Notes: generated by a model from the letters alone, not told the origin. Positions 18,146 through 27,511 are shown, counted from the first letter of the stretch. The stretch: DNA of 47,277 nucleotides from Pseudomonas duriflava (GCF_007830155.1 NZ_VLKY01000021.1:1-47277); one strand, 5' to 3'. Made by a program: numbers and translations.

Positions 18146-19324
18146 TCACCGTTCTAGCGCGAGCGCGACTCCCTGGCCGCCGCCAATACATAAAGTAGCC
18201 AGCCCTTTATGCGCGTCGCGGCGGAGCATTTCATGCAGCAGCGTGACCAGGATACGACAGCCCGAGGCGCCAATCGGGTGGCCCAGCGCAATGGCGCCAC
18301 CATTGACATTGACCTTGGCCGTATCCCAACCCAGCTCCTTATTAACGCTAAGCGCCTGCGCTGCAAACGCCTCGTTGGCCTCGATCAGATCCAGATTGCC
18401 TACAGTCCAGCCGGCTTTTTCCAGGCAGCGACGTGTCGCTGGGGCTGGACCAATACCCATGATGGCCGGGTCAACAGCTGCATTGGCATAAGCAGCGATA
18501 CGGGCCAGTACCGGTAGCCCCAAGGCATCGGCCTTGGCCGCGCTCATCACAAGCACCGCAGCCGCGCCGTCATTAAGGCTCGAGGCATTGCCGGCCGTGA
18601 CGCTACCATCCTTCTTGAAGGCTGGCTTAAGCAGGGCAAGGGCTTCGCGGGTTGTGTCCGCACGGGGTTGTTCATCGGTATCAAAAACGATTGGCTCGCC
18701 CTTGCGCTGTGGCAGCAGGACCGGCGTGATCTGGCTGCGGAAATAGCCCGCTTCGAGGGCGGCCACGGCTTTTTGTTGGGATGCTGCTGCGAACGTGTCC
18801 TGCTCCTCGCGGGTGATGCCATATTTCTCGACCAGGTTCTCGGCCGTGATACCCATGTGGTAGGCGTTGAAGGCATCCCACAGGCCGTCATGAACCATCG
18901 AGTCGACCAGCTCGGCATGACCCATGCGTAACCCAGTGCGGGCCTTGGGCAATACATACGGCGATAGGCTCATGTTTTCCATGCCACCTGCAATGATGAC
19001 GTCGGCATCACCGCAGCGGATGGCCTGGGCGGCCAGATGCACAGCCTTAAGACCTGAGCCGCATACCTTGTTTAGCGTCATGGCGGGAACGCTAGCAGGC
19101 AGCCCCGCCTTGATTGCTGCCTGTCGGGCCGGATTCTGACCAGCGCCTGCCGTCAGCACCTGGCCCATAATAACCTCATCCACCTGCGTGGGATCCAGCT
19201 GGGTCTGCTGGAGGAGGGCACCAATCACATCGGCGCCCAGGTCAACCGCCGGGCGTGTGGATAATTCTCCCTGAAAGCTGCCGATGGCCGTTCGGGTAGC
19301 GGCCACGATTACAACGTCATGCAT
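18146..19324 (-). CDS. phbA: Acetyl-CoA acetyltransferase (beta-ketothiolase) PhbA
   Basis: Condenses two acetyl-CoA to acetoacetyl-CoA, the first step of PHB synthesis. The 392-residue protein has the nucleophilic Cys88 in [11 protein letters not shown], His349 in [12 protein letters not shown] and Cys379 in CIGGGQG, the full biosynthetic thiolase triad. ATG 19324 is preferred over the GTG six bases upstream because AGAGG is properly spaced to it. Middle gene of phbBAC, 58 bases after phbB. Confidence 0.95.
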   Translation of the reverse strand: MHDVVIVAATRTAIGSFQGELSTRPAVDLGADVIGALLQQTQLDPTQVDEVIMGQVLTAGAGQNPARQAAIKAGLPASVPAMTLNKVCGSGLKAVHLAAQAIRCGDADVIIAGGMENMSLSPYVLPKARTGLRMGHAELVDSMVHDGLWDAFNAYHMGITAENLVEKYGITREEQDTFAAASQQKAVAALEAGYFRSQITPVLLPQRKGEPIVFDTDEQPRADTTREALALLKPAFKKDGSVTAGNASSLNDGAAAVLVMSAAKADALGLPVLARIAAYANAAVDPAIMGIGPAPATRRCLEKAGWTVGNLDLIEANEAFAAQALSVNKELGWDTAKVNVNGGAIALGHPIGASGCRILVTLLHEMLRRDAHKGLATLCIGGGQGVALALER

Positions 19325-19382
19325 AAACACCTCTGCGAAGGAAATAAACTGATTGGATACGTCCTGTGTCTTCCAAGAGGGG

Positions 19383-20123
19383 TCATTGCATGTTCAGCCC
19401 GCCATTCATGGAAAAGTCGGCGCCTGTGGCATACGCAGCATCTTCCGAGGCCAACCAGGCTACCAGGCTGGCAATTTCTTCCGGGCGGCCCAGGCGACCT
19501 ACTGGAATGCCGGCGGTAATCTGCGCCAATACTTCCGGGCGCATAGCGCCGGTCATTTCAGTAAGAATGTACCCGGGCGAAATGGTATTGACGGTAACGC
19601 CCTTGCTGGCAACTTCCCGAGCCAAAGCCATGGTGAAGCCATGAATGCCGGCCTTGGTAGCCGAGTAGTTGGTTTGGCCGAACTGCCCGCGCTGTCCATT
19701 GACGGATGAAATGTTAATGATGCGTCCCCAACCCTTGGCCAGCATGTCGTCGATTACCTGTTTGGACGCATTAAAGACCCCGTTTAGATTGGTATTGATA
19801 ACCTCGTTCCACTGCTCCGGGGTGAGCTTGCGGAAACTGGCATCACGGGTAATGCCAGCGTTGTTGATGAGTACATCGATCGGTCCGACCCGCTCGCGTA
19901 ACTCGGCAAAGGCGCGGGAGGTACTTTCCCAATCGGCTACATCATGCTCGCAGACATGGAATTCAAAGCCGTCTTCCTGTTGGGCCGCCAGCCATTCTTC
20001 CTTGCGTGAGGAGTTAGGGCGACAGCCCACCACCACGATGAAGTCTTCCTGATGCAGACGTCGGCTGATAGCAGCGCCAATCCCACCCATACCGCCGGTG
20101 ATCAGTGCAATTCGTTTGCTCAT
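19383..20123 (-). CDS. phbB: Acetoacetyl-CoA reductase PhbB
   Basis: NADPH-dependent short-chain dehydrogenase that reduces acetoacetyl-CoA to (R)-3-hydroxybutyryl-CoA. 246 residues; cofactor loop GGMGGIG (10-16), NNAG (87-90), catalytic Ser140, Tyr153 and Lys157 in the SxxxxxxxxxxxxYSATK pattern, and C-terminal [15 protein letters not shown] as in PhaB enzymes. GAGGG precedes the ATG. First gene of the operon, so the phbBAC promoter lies just upstream, in the region shared with phbR. Confidence 0.95.
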   Translation of the reverse strand: MSKRIALITGGMGGIGAAISRRLHQEDFIVVVGCRPNSSRKEEWLAAQQEDGFEFHVCEHDVADWESTSRAFAELRERVGPIDVLINNAGITRDASFRKLTPEQWNEVINTNLNGVFNASKQVIDDMLAKGWGRIINISSVNGQRGQFGQTNYSATKAGIHGFTMALAREVASKGVTVNTISPGYILTEMTGAMRPEVLAQITAGIPVGRLGRPEEIASLVAWLASEDAAYATGADFSMNGGLNMQ

Positions 20124-20560
20124 AGGAATTTCCCTCTTGGTGAGAGGACGTCGGCACGTACCACGCCTATCCCATGGGGTGCCTGCGTCCGTGGTATGTG
20201 ACGGTATGAATTCTGGCGATTAACGTCTGGATAAGAAGTACCCGACGACGCCATCGTACTGGCGAGGGGTGACAGCGCTGGTCATTCTTTGTTAACGATT
20301 CGTTCATAGAACTGCCTTGTCATCATTTAAGGCAGCAACTATGGTTTTGAAGGGAACACGTTTCCGCCGAAGCAACCGCCGGTGGAAAACGATGCCAAGC
20401 TCGCTGCGCGATGTGCTCCGGTTCACCGGAGGCGGCGTAACGAGGCGGTCTGGATGTAAGCAATCCCGAAAGACGTGATCGGAGGCAATGTTCGTACTGT
20501 TCGGGTACCGATCACTTCTCTATCGAGGCCTGTGGGCCATGAAAATAACGTGGTAGGGAT
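20124..20560. promoter_or_regulatory. Divergent phbB / phbR control region
   Basis: About 440 bases between divergent phbB and phbR. It holds a small inverted repeat (TACCACG at 20159-20165 and CGTGGTA at 20190-20196) in the phbB leader, and is the expected site for activation of phbBAC by the AraC-type regulator. I could not place a confident promoter or activator site. Confidence 0.5.
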
Positions 20561-21688
20561 ATGTTCACAGTCAGCATTGGCTACGCACGCCTCATTGAAG
20601 AGACGCTTAAGGCAGAGGGTTTGGATGTGGGAGCCCTGCTTAAAGAAACAGGACTCAATCCGGGATTGTTCAACGATGCGGCTCGGTGTCGAGTGGCAGA
20701 TCTTTCGCACATACTGATGAGAGCAGTAGCTCTGACGGGTGATCCCGGCATTGGTTTGAAAACCTATGAGCGGGTCCGGCCTGGCCTGTATGACGTGGTG
20801 GGACACCTCATGATGTCGAGTCCTACTTTGGCCTGTGCACTGGAGCGGTTTGTTCGATTCTTCACCTTGATTGACAATGGCGCGAAGCTTTTGCTGAGTA
20901 CCGAAGGCAATGTCTGCCGCCTGTATGTTGGGCGCCACGGTGGAGAGCTCTTGTCGCGGCCTTTTCATGATGTAGAAACAGTCGCGCTGTTGGCCTATCT
21001 GCGCTGGTTGTGCGGAGATCCGCAATTCCGCCCTCTGCAAGTTCAATTCATGCAGGTGGAGCCCGCCGATACCTCGGGCTACCACAGTATCTTTCAATGT
21101 CCCATTCAGTTCGGAGCTGGATGCCATGTATTGGTGTTTAACCGTGCCGAACTTGATGTTCCGTTGAGTGCCGACGAAGCCTTGTTCAACTTGCATGAAC
21201 GGTTCGCCGAGCAACGGTTGTATGAGCAGACCACCTGCTTGAGTGCCTGGCGGGTCCAGCAATTGATTCGTGAGCGTCTGATCGAGGGAGAACCCTCTAT
21301 CGAAGAGATATCTGCGGCGTTGTATGTTAGCAAACGAACGTTGCAGCGCTGCTTGAAGCGGGAGGGAACTCAATTCAAGGATTTGCTTAACGGTGCGCGG
21401 CGGGAACAGGCGCATCTTTACCTGCGTCATTCCCAGTTTAGTTTGCAGAAAATTACGTACCTGCTGGGTTTTCACGAGCACAGTAGTTTCTTCCGAGCCT
21501 GTATGCGCTGGTTCGGAATGACGCCGGGGCAGTATCGTGCAGAAGCGTCTTCGTTATCCGATATACAGGCCAAAGCTGAGATTGAACCAGTCATCCGAAC
21601 CGCATACGTGCCAAATCCAGCAGTGCTGGCTGATGGCCGATCAAGATCGTTACCCCATAGCGTCATCATAGGGAAAGCACTCCAGTAA
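20561..21688 (+). CDS. phbR: AraC/XylS-family regulator PhbR
   Basis: Probable transcriptional activator of phbBAC. The 375-residue protein has an N-terminal arabinose-binding-like domain (about 20-200) and a C-terminal AraC double helix-turn-helix (about 245-330: IEEISAALYVSKRTLQRCLKREG, then ITYLLGFHEHSSFFRACMRWFGMTPGQYR). The divergent phbR-phbBAC layout is the one described in Pseudomonas sp. 61-3 and P. extremaustralis. Start ATG has a GGGAT site only; an in-frame alternative is absent because a stop lies just upstream. A 45-residue tail after the second motif is longer than usual. Confidence 0.88.
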   Translation: MFTVSIGYARLIEETLKAEGLDVGALLKETGLNPGLFNDAARCRVADLSHILMRAVALTGDPGIGLKTYERVRPGLYDVVGHLMMSSPTLACALERFVRFFTLIDNGAKLLLSTEGNVCRLYVGRHGGELLSRPFHDVETVALLAYLRWLCGDPQFRPLQVQFMQVEPADTSGYHSIFQCPIQFGAGCHVLVFNRAELDVPLSADEALFNLHERFAEQRLYEQTTCLSAWRVQQLIRERLIEGEPSIEEISAALYVSKRTLQRCLKREGTQFKDLLNGARREQAHLYLRHSQFSLQKITYLLGFHEHSSFFRACMRWFGMTPGQYRAEASSLSDIQAKAEIEPVIRTAYVPNPAVLADGRSRSLPHSVIIGKALQ

Positions 21689-21690
21689 GC

Positions 21691-21724
21691 GGTGCCCGCC
21701 TCCCAAGGAGGCGGGCACCTTTAG
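21691..21724. terminator. Terminator between phbR and the DUF3141 gene
   Basis: Perfect 13-bp GC-rich stem (21691-21703 with 21707-21719), three-base loop, followed by TTTAG. It lies two bases after the phbR stop, at the convergent junction. Confidence 0.88.
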
Positions 21725-21730
21725 GTTTAC

Positions 21731-24574
21731 TCAAGCATCCTGATTAGGCTTTTTCGGGCTACGGGCTCCGCTGGGCTTAGTTGATTTACGTGCTGAAGCG
21801 CCCAGTGCCGCTTTCTCAGGAGCATTGGCTGCCGTTTTGCTCTTGGCTGCTGGTTTTGGTGCGGCCTTGGCCGTAGACGGTTTGGGCTTTGGTGGTTCGG
21901 ACGGCACCTTTGCGGAAGGAATTGTCTTGGTATCTACAGGCGATTTGGGTTCTGATGGTTCGGGTTGAGCCTCTGCCGAGGGGGCTGCTTTGGTATCCAT
22001 AAACGACCTGGACTCTGGCGTTTCCGGCTGTACCTCTGAGGAAGGCCTTGCCTCGGTCTTGGGTTTTGGTACTTCAGGCGGAGCTTTTGCCGAAGCTGAA
22101 TGAGCTGCGTCGGTATCTGTAGGCGGTTTAGGCTCCGATGCCTTAGGTTGAGCTGCTGCCGGGGGAGTTGCTTCAAGTGCTGAAACCGCTTCGCCCTGTT
22201 CCGGCTGAGCCTGGGGCAAGGCCTGCGGCGCTGGAGGAGTGGTTTCCTCCATGACGGTGGGTAATGGCGATAACGCAAGTTCTTTTGTTGGCTCAGAGGG
22301 GGAGGGCTCCGGCATAGACCAGCTGGGCGATGCCGGTAGCGGCTGTTCAAGCACGCTATGCAGCTCGGCCCACAGTTCCCTTACTGTACCTTCCGTACTG
22401 ATCAGGTTTGGTTTCAGCTGGGCGGTCCGCTCCAAAACCTGCTGGCGCGATTGATTATCGGGTAGCAGGTGCGGCAAAGTGCGCAAACTCTCTTTAGGAT
22501 AGGCAAATACGAGTAGATTCTGTACCCGTGCTATCTCGCGAATTGTCTTGATGTTTGGCATGTCTCCCTGGTCGACCAGGGCACGATAGTGATCGGCGAA
22601 GCGATCTACACTTTCTTTTTCAAGCGTTCCGGCGGCGCGTCCCAAGAGGAAGGCGATGCGCAGGCCCGCTTCGACCGATCCTCCTTTAGGTAACAACTGA
22701 TGAAGGCGCTTCATTAGCTCCGGCTCGTGTTCAGCAGGCCGTGAGGTAGCTCTGACACCTGTAAGCAGGCCAAGCCAACCATAGAATCCATAGAAGCAGC
22801 TCTCCTGCCAGGCATCTCGCATATCACGAAACGTATCCAGGCTGTCTTCAATGCTGGTGGCGAACAGGTCCTGCCATGCCTTCAGTGGATTATCTGGTCG
22901 TGCTGGTCTCCTGTACTGTTGCGCTTGAGCGGCTGCATGGGGTAACCAGTGCAGGGCAGGGTTAGCGCTACTGAGTACGGTCTGGCGTAGGCGGAACGGG
23001 TGAGCTTTGCGTAAAAATTCAGCCAGGGGCTCGTTGATGGTCCGTTTTACAACCGGGCGCAAGAATAGGTCGTACAGGTTGTTATTAAGCTGGGATATGC
23101 GATTGACCAGACCAAAAGCCTGAAGATCACTGCTTTCGGCGGGATCAGGCAGATGAATGTCGGAGATCTGCCGAGGTTCGAAATGGAACTGGTAGCTCTC
23201 CTGCGGAGTGCCTGGGATCTCACTATCAATGATCATTTCATAGAGACCAGGGGGAAGCGCCATGATCTCGTCAAATGCATCAATCATATGCCGATGTTCA
23301 CGCCGGGCTACCTTGCTGGAGACGAAAATGCCCAAATGGCCGATAGTGGCATGTCTTAGATAGACAATCGTCTTGCCTTCAGCACGCAGAGCTAAATCAT
23401 TAGGGTAAATGTCGGCAATCCAATTCAACGCCTGCTGAGGCGGTGTGATGTTGTCGCCATCAGAGCAGAACACCACGATAGGCGCTTCGACACGGCGAAG
23501 ATCCACATCAGGGTGTCGCTGGCTTTCATCGCCCGCCAGCCGATTACCGATGAACAATTCATCAACAATAACCTCGATTTCTTCAGCATTCAGAAGGGTA
23601 GGGCTACCCCACCAACGTTCGAAATCGAGAAAGCGGGCAGCCTCGGTATCGATATGGGAAAACAGGTTGTAATGCTTGCTCCAGAGTGTATTGGCCGGAT
23701 CAAGCATTTCAAAGTTACTGACTAGCCAAGCCCCGTCGAAGCGACCGTTACCCAGGTCGCTACCGAAGCGGGTCATCCAGGCGCCGCCAAGCAACCCCCC
23801 CTGATAACGCATCGGGTTACGCCCATTAACACCGGCCCAGTAAGCCAGCGGAGCACCATTGATAACGACCAGGCCCGGAAGCTCCGGACGTGTAGCAGCC
23901 AATCCCATAATGGCCCAGCCCGCCTGACAGTTTCCGATCACGACCGGTTTGCTGGTATCGGGGTGCCGCTTGCGAACCAATTCGATGAAGCGAGCCTCTG
24001 CATCGGAAATATCCTGCAAGGTCTGCCCGGGCGCAGGAGAATGACTGAAGGCAACAAAATAAGTTGGATGACCGGCACGCAAGCTTTCGCCAATGATCGA
24101 GTCCTGCTTGAAGCCTCCGATTCCCGAGCCGTGGCCACCACGTGGGTCTATAACAATAACCGGAGGCTGCTCAGGATCGATTAACTGATCGGCTGGCGGC
24201 AGGATATGAAGTAGAGAGTAATTGACTGGGCGTGGAAGGTCTTTACCGTTGAGCAGTGTCTCGTACTCGAACTTCAAATGAACGGGATGCCCGCTGCGCT
24301 CATGCTCCTGGTTGTTATCGCCATGCTGGCGCAAGGTATCCCAGAACAGGAGGCTACGTTGTCCAAAATCAACAAGATACTCTTGCCAGTCAAGAGGAGT
24401 TGGCAGGCGTAGGCGGCCTTCATTTACAAAGGCCAGCTTACGGGCTTGGCGTGTCTTCAGCCCTTCAAAAATCACTTTTCCTTGCTCGCGCTGGAGATGT
24501 CTGAAGCGTTGCATCAAGCTGGCAAGAAAAATACTGTTGTTCTTTTGCAGTGCGGTAAACGATTGGCCATTCAT
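21731..24574 (-). CDS. DUF3141 alpha/beta hydrolase with basic repetitive tail
   Basis: A 947-residue protein of the DUF3141 type, found next to PHB genes; function not established. Residues 1-740 contain an alpha/beta hydrolase-like core with GNCQAGW (214-220), a Cys nucleophile elbow like that of PHA synthases, then VVFCSDGDNITPP (acid) and RHATIGHLGIFV (His). Residues about 745-947 are a Pro/Ala/Glu/Lys tail with roughly three repeats around EPKSPVDTK, ESRSFMDTK and EPKPPTDTD, ending in a Lys/Ala-rich stretch reminiscent of histone-like PhaF tails. Convergent with phbR and divergent from the phasin. Plausibly granule-associated; that is inference. Confidence 0.78.
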   Translation of the reverse strand: MNGQSFTALQKNNSIFLASLMQRFRHLQREQGKVIFEGLKTRQARKLAFVNEGRLRLPTPLDWQEYLVDFGQRSLLFWDTLRQHGDNNQEHERSGHPVHLKFEYETLLNGKDLPRPVNYSLLHILPPADQLIDPEQPPVIVIDPRGGHGSGIGGFKQDSIIGESLRAGHPTYFVAFSHSPAPGQTLQDISDAEARFIELVRKRHPDTSKPVVIGNCQAGWAIMGLAATRPELPGLVVINGAPLAYWAGVNGRNPMRYQGGLLGGAWMTRFGSDLGNGRFDGAWLVSNFEMLDPANTLWSKHYNLFSHIDTEAARFLDFERWWGSPTLLNAEEIEVIVDELFIGNRLAGDESQRHPDVDLRRVEAPIVVFCSDGDNITPPQQALNWIADIYPNDLALRAEGKTIVYLRHATIGHLGIFVSSKVARREHRHMIDAFDEIMALPPGLYEMIIDSEIPGTPQESYQFHFEPRQISDIHLPDPAESSDLQAFGLVNRISQLNNNLYDLFLRPVVKRTINEPLAEFLRKAHPFRLRQTVLSSANPALHWLPHAAAQAQQYRRPARPDNPLKAWQDLFATSIEDSLDTFRDMRDAWQESCFYGFYGWLGLLTGVRATSRPAEHEPELMKRLHQLLPKGGSVEAGLRIAFLLGRAAGTLEKESVDRFADHYRALVDQGDMPNIKTIREIARVQNLLVFAYPKESLRTLPHLLPDNQSRQQVLERTAQLKPNLISTEGTVRELWAELHSVLEQPLPASPSWSMPEPSPSEPTKELALSPLPTVMEETTPPAPQALPQAQPEQGEAVSALEATPPAAAQPKASEPKPPTDTDAAHSASAKAPPEVPKPKTEARPSSEVQPETPESRSFMDTKAAPSAEAQPEPSEPKSPVDTKTIPSAKVPSEPPKPKPSTAKAAPKPAAKSKTAANAPEKAALGASARKSTKPSGARSPKKPNQDA

Positions 24575-24710
24575 AGCGACGTCTTCCGTTAAGGTGCGGC
24601 GTTGACCGGCATTTGGCAGAATTTAATAACGCCGGAATTCACGCAAACGTTGAACCGTTACATAGCATCCAGTAACGATGCGTTTTCATCTACTTTACCT
24701 TAGCAAATAA

Positions 24711-24755
24711 TTATTGCACTGCAAAAATTGCATAACTTTTTTTGCAGTGCAATAA
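24711..24755. promoter_or_regulatory. 17-bp perfect inverted repeat upstream of phaP, likely PhaR operator
   Basis: Arms 24711-24727 and 24739-24755 are exact reverse complements (core TTGCACTGCAAAA) around an 11-base spacer that itself contains TTGCA. It sits 91 bases before the phasin start. PhaR repressors are known to bind TGC/GCA-rich sites before phasin genes, and phaR is the next gene but one. Confidence 0.7.
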
Positions 24756-24845
24756 TCAAAAATGTCTTTGCAAAACCGTACCTGACCAATTGATCGTTCA
24801 GCCAGCTTGCGCTTTTTGTGCAGGCCCTAGTGCAGGAGAGTCATC

Positions 24846-25409
24846 ATGTCTTTTTTTGATCTGGAAAAACTGCAAAGCCTTCAAAAGGCGAACCTTGATG
24901 GATTGCAGCAGTTGAGCAGCAAGATGTACGACAGCGCAGAGGCGCTTGGCCGTTTGCAAATGAATACGCTGCGTGCCGCTGCCGATGACAATTACGAACG
25001 TGTCCGTAAGTTGATGACCGTTCGCGATCCACAGACGCTATTTGATGTACAGGAATATTTGCCTAAGCCCAACGAGCAGGCCGAACGTCTTCTCGACTTT
25101 AACCGGCAGGCTTACGATGTGTTTTCCCAGCTTCAGGTAGAAGTGACCAAAGTAATGGAGCATCAGCTCGAAACCAGTACCCAGCATATGCAGGGCCTGG
25201 TAGAGGACATGTTCAAGCATGTACCCACTGGCGCTGGCCCTGCCGTTTCGGCCTTTAAAACAGCGATGGAAACGGCCAGCAGTGCCTACGACACTATGCA
25301 AAAAACGACTAGACAAGCTACTGGCAGCGCTGCCAATAGCGCTGAAAATACCGTGAACACGGCTGCGCCTTTCAGTACACCTAATGATTTGGGTAAGCGC
25401 TCTGCGTAA
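24846..25409 (+). CDS. phaP: Phasin (PHB granule-associated protein)
   Basis: 187-residue phasin-family protein that coats PHB granules and controls their size and number. The N-terminus MSFFDLEKLQSLQKANLDGLQQLSSKM and the amphipathic helical body are typical of phasin_2 proteins; the C-terminal 40 residues are Ala/Ser/Thr-rich and probably disordered. An AGGAGA site precedes the ATG. The inverted repeat 91 bases upstream suggests PhaR repression that is lifted when granules sequester PhaR. Confidence 0.92.
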   Translation: MSFFDLEKLQSLQKANLDGLQQLSSKMYDSAEALGRLQMNTLRAAADDNYERVRKLMTVRDPQTLFDVQEYLPKPNEQAERLLDFNRQAYDVFSQLQVEVTKVMEHQLETSTQHMQGLVEDMFKHVPTGAGPAVSAFKTAMETASSAYDTMQKTTRQATGSAANSAENTVNTAAPFSTPNDLGKRSA

Positions 25410-25451
25410 GGGATTGGCTGCAACTAGCGTCATTATTCCTTTGTGGAGCTT

Positions 25452-25496
25452 AGAAGGCGATGACGTCAGAGTTTCTCGTCATCGCCTTCTTTCTTT
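25452..25496 (+). terminator. Terminator of phaP, embedded in the phaR 3' end
   Basis: Perfect 14-bp stem (25452-25465 with 25477-25490) followed by TTCTTTT. The far arm is also the last codons of phaR on the other strand, so the hairpin is double-used. Confidence 0.88.
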
Positions 25497-25990
25497 TGTC
25501 CCTTTACAGCTGAAAAGCCGGAAAACAAGCCGAACATGTTCCGGGTATTGAGATAAAGCATCTTGGACTGTTCCAGATACTGCCGCATTAGGTTCTGCAA
25601 GACAGGCATTTGAGTTTGCATAAACTCGTTCCAGGCTTGAGATGACTGCACGCCGGCCTGTGTCTGTACTTCTACTACCGTCTGAATACTTTTCTCGAGA
25701 TAACTGGCCAGTACGCCTTGGAACGGACCGTAAAAACGAATAATGCCCTTAAGCATTTCGCTGGAAAAAATAGGTTCTCCATCGCTTTCAGCCTCCTGAA
25801 TGATCTGCAGGAGAATGCTGCGCGTAATATCTTCTCCGGTCCTGGCGTCCACGACCTTGAAAGGTTCTTCCTTGATAACCAGTTGGCGTATGTCCGTAAG
25901 CGTAATATGACTGCTGGTGCGCGTGTCATATAAACGTCGATTAGGGTATTTCTTAATCAGGCGGATGTCGTTCCGGCCAGAGACAGACAT
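25466..25990 (-). CDS. phaR: Polyhydroxyalkanoate synthesis repressor PhaR
   Basis: 174-residue PhaR: binds DNA at phasin promoters and also binds nascent PHB, which releases repression. The N-terminal DNA-binding domain has the hallmark IKKYPNRRLYDTRTSSHI (about 12-29) and DITRSILLQIIQE; the PHB-accumulation domain contains FYGPFQGVLASYLE. Convergent with phaP. With phbR this gives the locus two regulators of different families. Confidence 0.94.
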   Translation of the reverse strand: MSVSGRNDIRLIKKYPNRRLYDTRTSSHITLTDIRQLVIKEEPFKVVDARTGEDITRSILLQIIQEAESDGEPIFSSEMLKGIIRFYGPFQGVLASYLEKSIQTVVEVQTQAGVQSSQAWNEFMQTQMPVLQNLMRQYLEQSKMLYLNTRNMFGLFSGFSAVKGQKKEGDDEKL

Positions 25991-26343
25991 ACAGAACTCT
26001 CATGTAAAGCAAAGAATTGATGGTAACCCCAAACCCTATGGACTGTCTGGCCATTCGATCTTTCTGCTTCAGCTAGTTTCTGAAAAGACTTGCGCAGGAG
26101 CTAGCTCCGTTGCCATGCCTGATCCGCAGTTAAAGTAAGGAAGGTTTGGCTCTGTTATCCATGGAAATGGATAAGGATTGCTCGCGTAACGGATCCATTG
26201 ATAAAAATGTCACACGAGTAATCTTTCATGGATGAAGACCGCTAACTGCTCCGCTCGGGGTATAAATCTGTAAAGACTTCATCCGTTGCAGCTATACAGG
26301 TTGGACAAGCCCCCATAGCAAAGGTTATGCAGTCATCATCTCA
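25991..26343. other. Intergenic region, no gene seen
   Basis: About 350 bases containing the phaR promoter. One small inverted repeat (TTATCCAT / ATGGATAA near 26156-26175) is visible; nothing else can be supported. Confidence 0.4.
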
Positions 26344-26832
26344 TTAATTTGTAGCGTCGAGCACACGCTGAATACCCTGACGATCATCTGCGGAAAGAGT
26401 GCCCCGCACATCACATGCCCTGAATTCCACACGTTTGGCCGCCACAATGCGCTCAAGACTTTCACGGCTAACCGACGTGCTGAAGTCCTCTCCGTAAATT
26501 TCTCGAAAGGTGTTCAGCTTGTAACGGCCATCCAACGCGGGAAAGGGGTCTCCATCAACAGTCCAGCGGCTCGAAAAGCAGCCAGGAAACCGGGCGCTTT
26601 TGCCTGAGCTGGACAGTTTGGCCGTATAGAAGGTGTTTTTATTCCCGGAGCTGGTCTCGGATTGGTTAGCTAGCAGGGAAAACGTAAGGTCATCTGCTGA
26701 AGGCTCGCCTGTCCAAACGACGGAACGGCGCTCCCGAAAGGTATCGGTTTCGTCCGTGAGTTCACCTGCATAAGTCTGCATTGTTAGTGAAACCAGGCAG
26801 CCTGCCAGTCCTGTCATCCATGTTTTGTTCAT
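26344..26832 (-). CDS. Exported protein of unknown function
   Basis: 162-residue protein with a clear Sec signal peptide (MNKTWMTGLAGCLVSLTMQTYA, cleavage after AYA-like TYA, about residue 22). The mature part is polar with two cysteines (PGCF and RACDV) that could form a disulfide; no family recognised. ATG at 26832 is chosen over one two codons upstream because it gives the tighter signal peptide. It precedes no operon partner; the next gene upstream is the RsmN-like regulator, 61 bases away in the same direction. Confidence 0.62.
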   Translation of the reverse strand: MNKTWMTGLAGCLVSLTMQTYAGELTDETDTFRERRSVVWTGEPSADDLTFSLLANQSETSSGNKNTFYTAKLSSSGKSARFPGCFSSRWTVDGDPFPALDGRYKLNTFREIYGEDFSTSVSRESLERIVAAKRVEFRACDVRGTLSADDRQGIQRVLDATN

Positions 26833-26893
26833 AAGCACTTACTCTTGTTACGTTTGCTACCAGGCCTCGAACGTTATGAGGCCTGGCCTAAGC

Positions 26894-27121
26894 CTATTGC
26901 CCGTTCGGCTCAGAACGAGGAACGTTGATAAGCTCCTCGCGCATGATTTTAATCGCATCGGGGGCATCGATACGAACCTTGGCGGCCCCAAATTTGGCTT
27001 GGGAAATGCTAATCGAAATCCCACTGTTTCGTAGTGCTTCAATCAATTGCTGTTCGTCTGCACCGTCTTGAACGGAAAGAATGATTTTTTCGCCTTCATG
27101 GCGGGTAAGTACAAGACCCAT
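26894..27121 (-). CDS. rsmN: CsrA-family RNA-binding protein, RsmN/RsmF-like
   Basis: 75-residue post-transcriptional regulator. It opens MGLVLTRHEGEKIILSV like CsrA, but has an inserted helix-like segment (DEQQLIEALRNSGISISI) before the AAKVRIDAPDAIKIMREEL portion. That rearranged topology is the one described for P. aeruginosa RsmN/RsmF rather than RsmA. The conserved RNA-contact Arg in the C-terminal IMREEL strand is present. AAGGA precedes the ATG at 27121. Targets are expected to carry GGA motifs. Confidence 0.8.
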   Translation of the reverse strand: MGLVLTRHEGEKIILSVQDGADEQQLIEALRNSGISISISQAKFGAAKVRIDAPDAIKIMREELINVPRSEPNGQ

Positions 27122-27364
27122 ATAGCTTCCTTGCAAGTAAGTAGAAAAATTCAAACCGTGTAGCAGCCTAACGTATTCACTCGTGTAATGCTGTCTTTTC
27201 CTTGCAAATTCTAGGTGAACTAGACAATCAGGCAGAAGAGGTGTGTGAAAGAAGAGGTTAAAAAGGAAAGATTATACTGACGCAGCCCTTTGGCCCGGCT
27301 ATCAGTTACCTAGAACATTTATGGCTTTTCCTGCTCAAATTTTCAACCAAGAGGAGAAACCAGT

Positions 27365-27496
27365 ATGAACAATGAAGAGAACCTTCCAGAAAAGAACAAC
27401 GTATCAACAGAGAACGAGTCCGCCCAAGCGCCTAAGCCAGACCATGAGCCTTCTATTGAGGAGACCATTGGAGTTGGTGATAGCCCGTTGGGCTGA
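27365..27496 (+). CDS. 43-residue acidic peptide, unknown
   Basis: Short frame MNNEENLPEKNNVSTENES... ending GVGDSPLG; very acidic and hydrophilic, with no hydrophobic segment. GAGGAG lies about nine bases before the ATG and a hairpin with T5 follows the stop, so a real small gene is likely. Not recognised. Confidence 0.55.
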   Translation: MNNEENLPEKNNVSTENESAQAPKPDHEPSIEETIGVGDSPLG

Positions 27497-27511
27497 TTGA
27501 CTTGATCTGGG

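Noticed and set aside
20423-21481. 352-codon frame antisense to phbR
   Set aside because: Fully inside phbR on the other strand; composition is of a shadow frame and phbR has clear AraC motifs.
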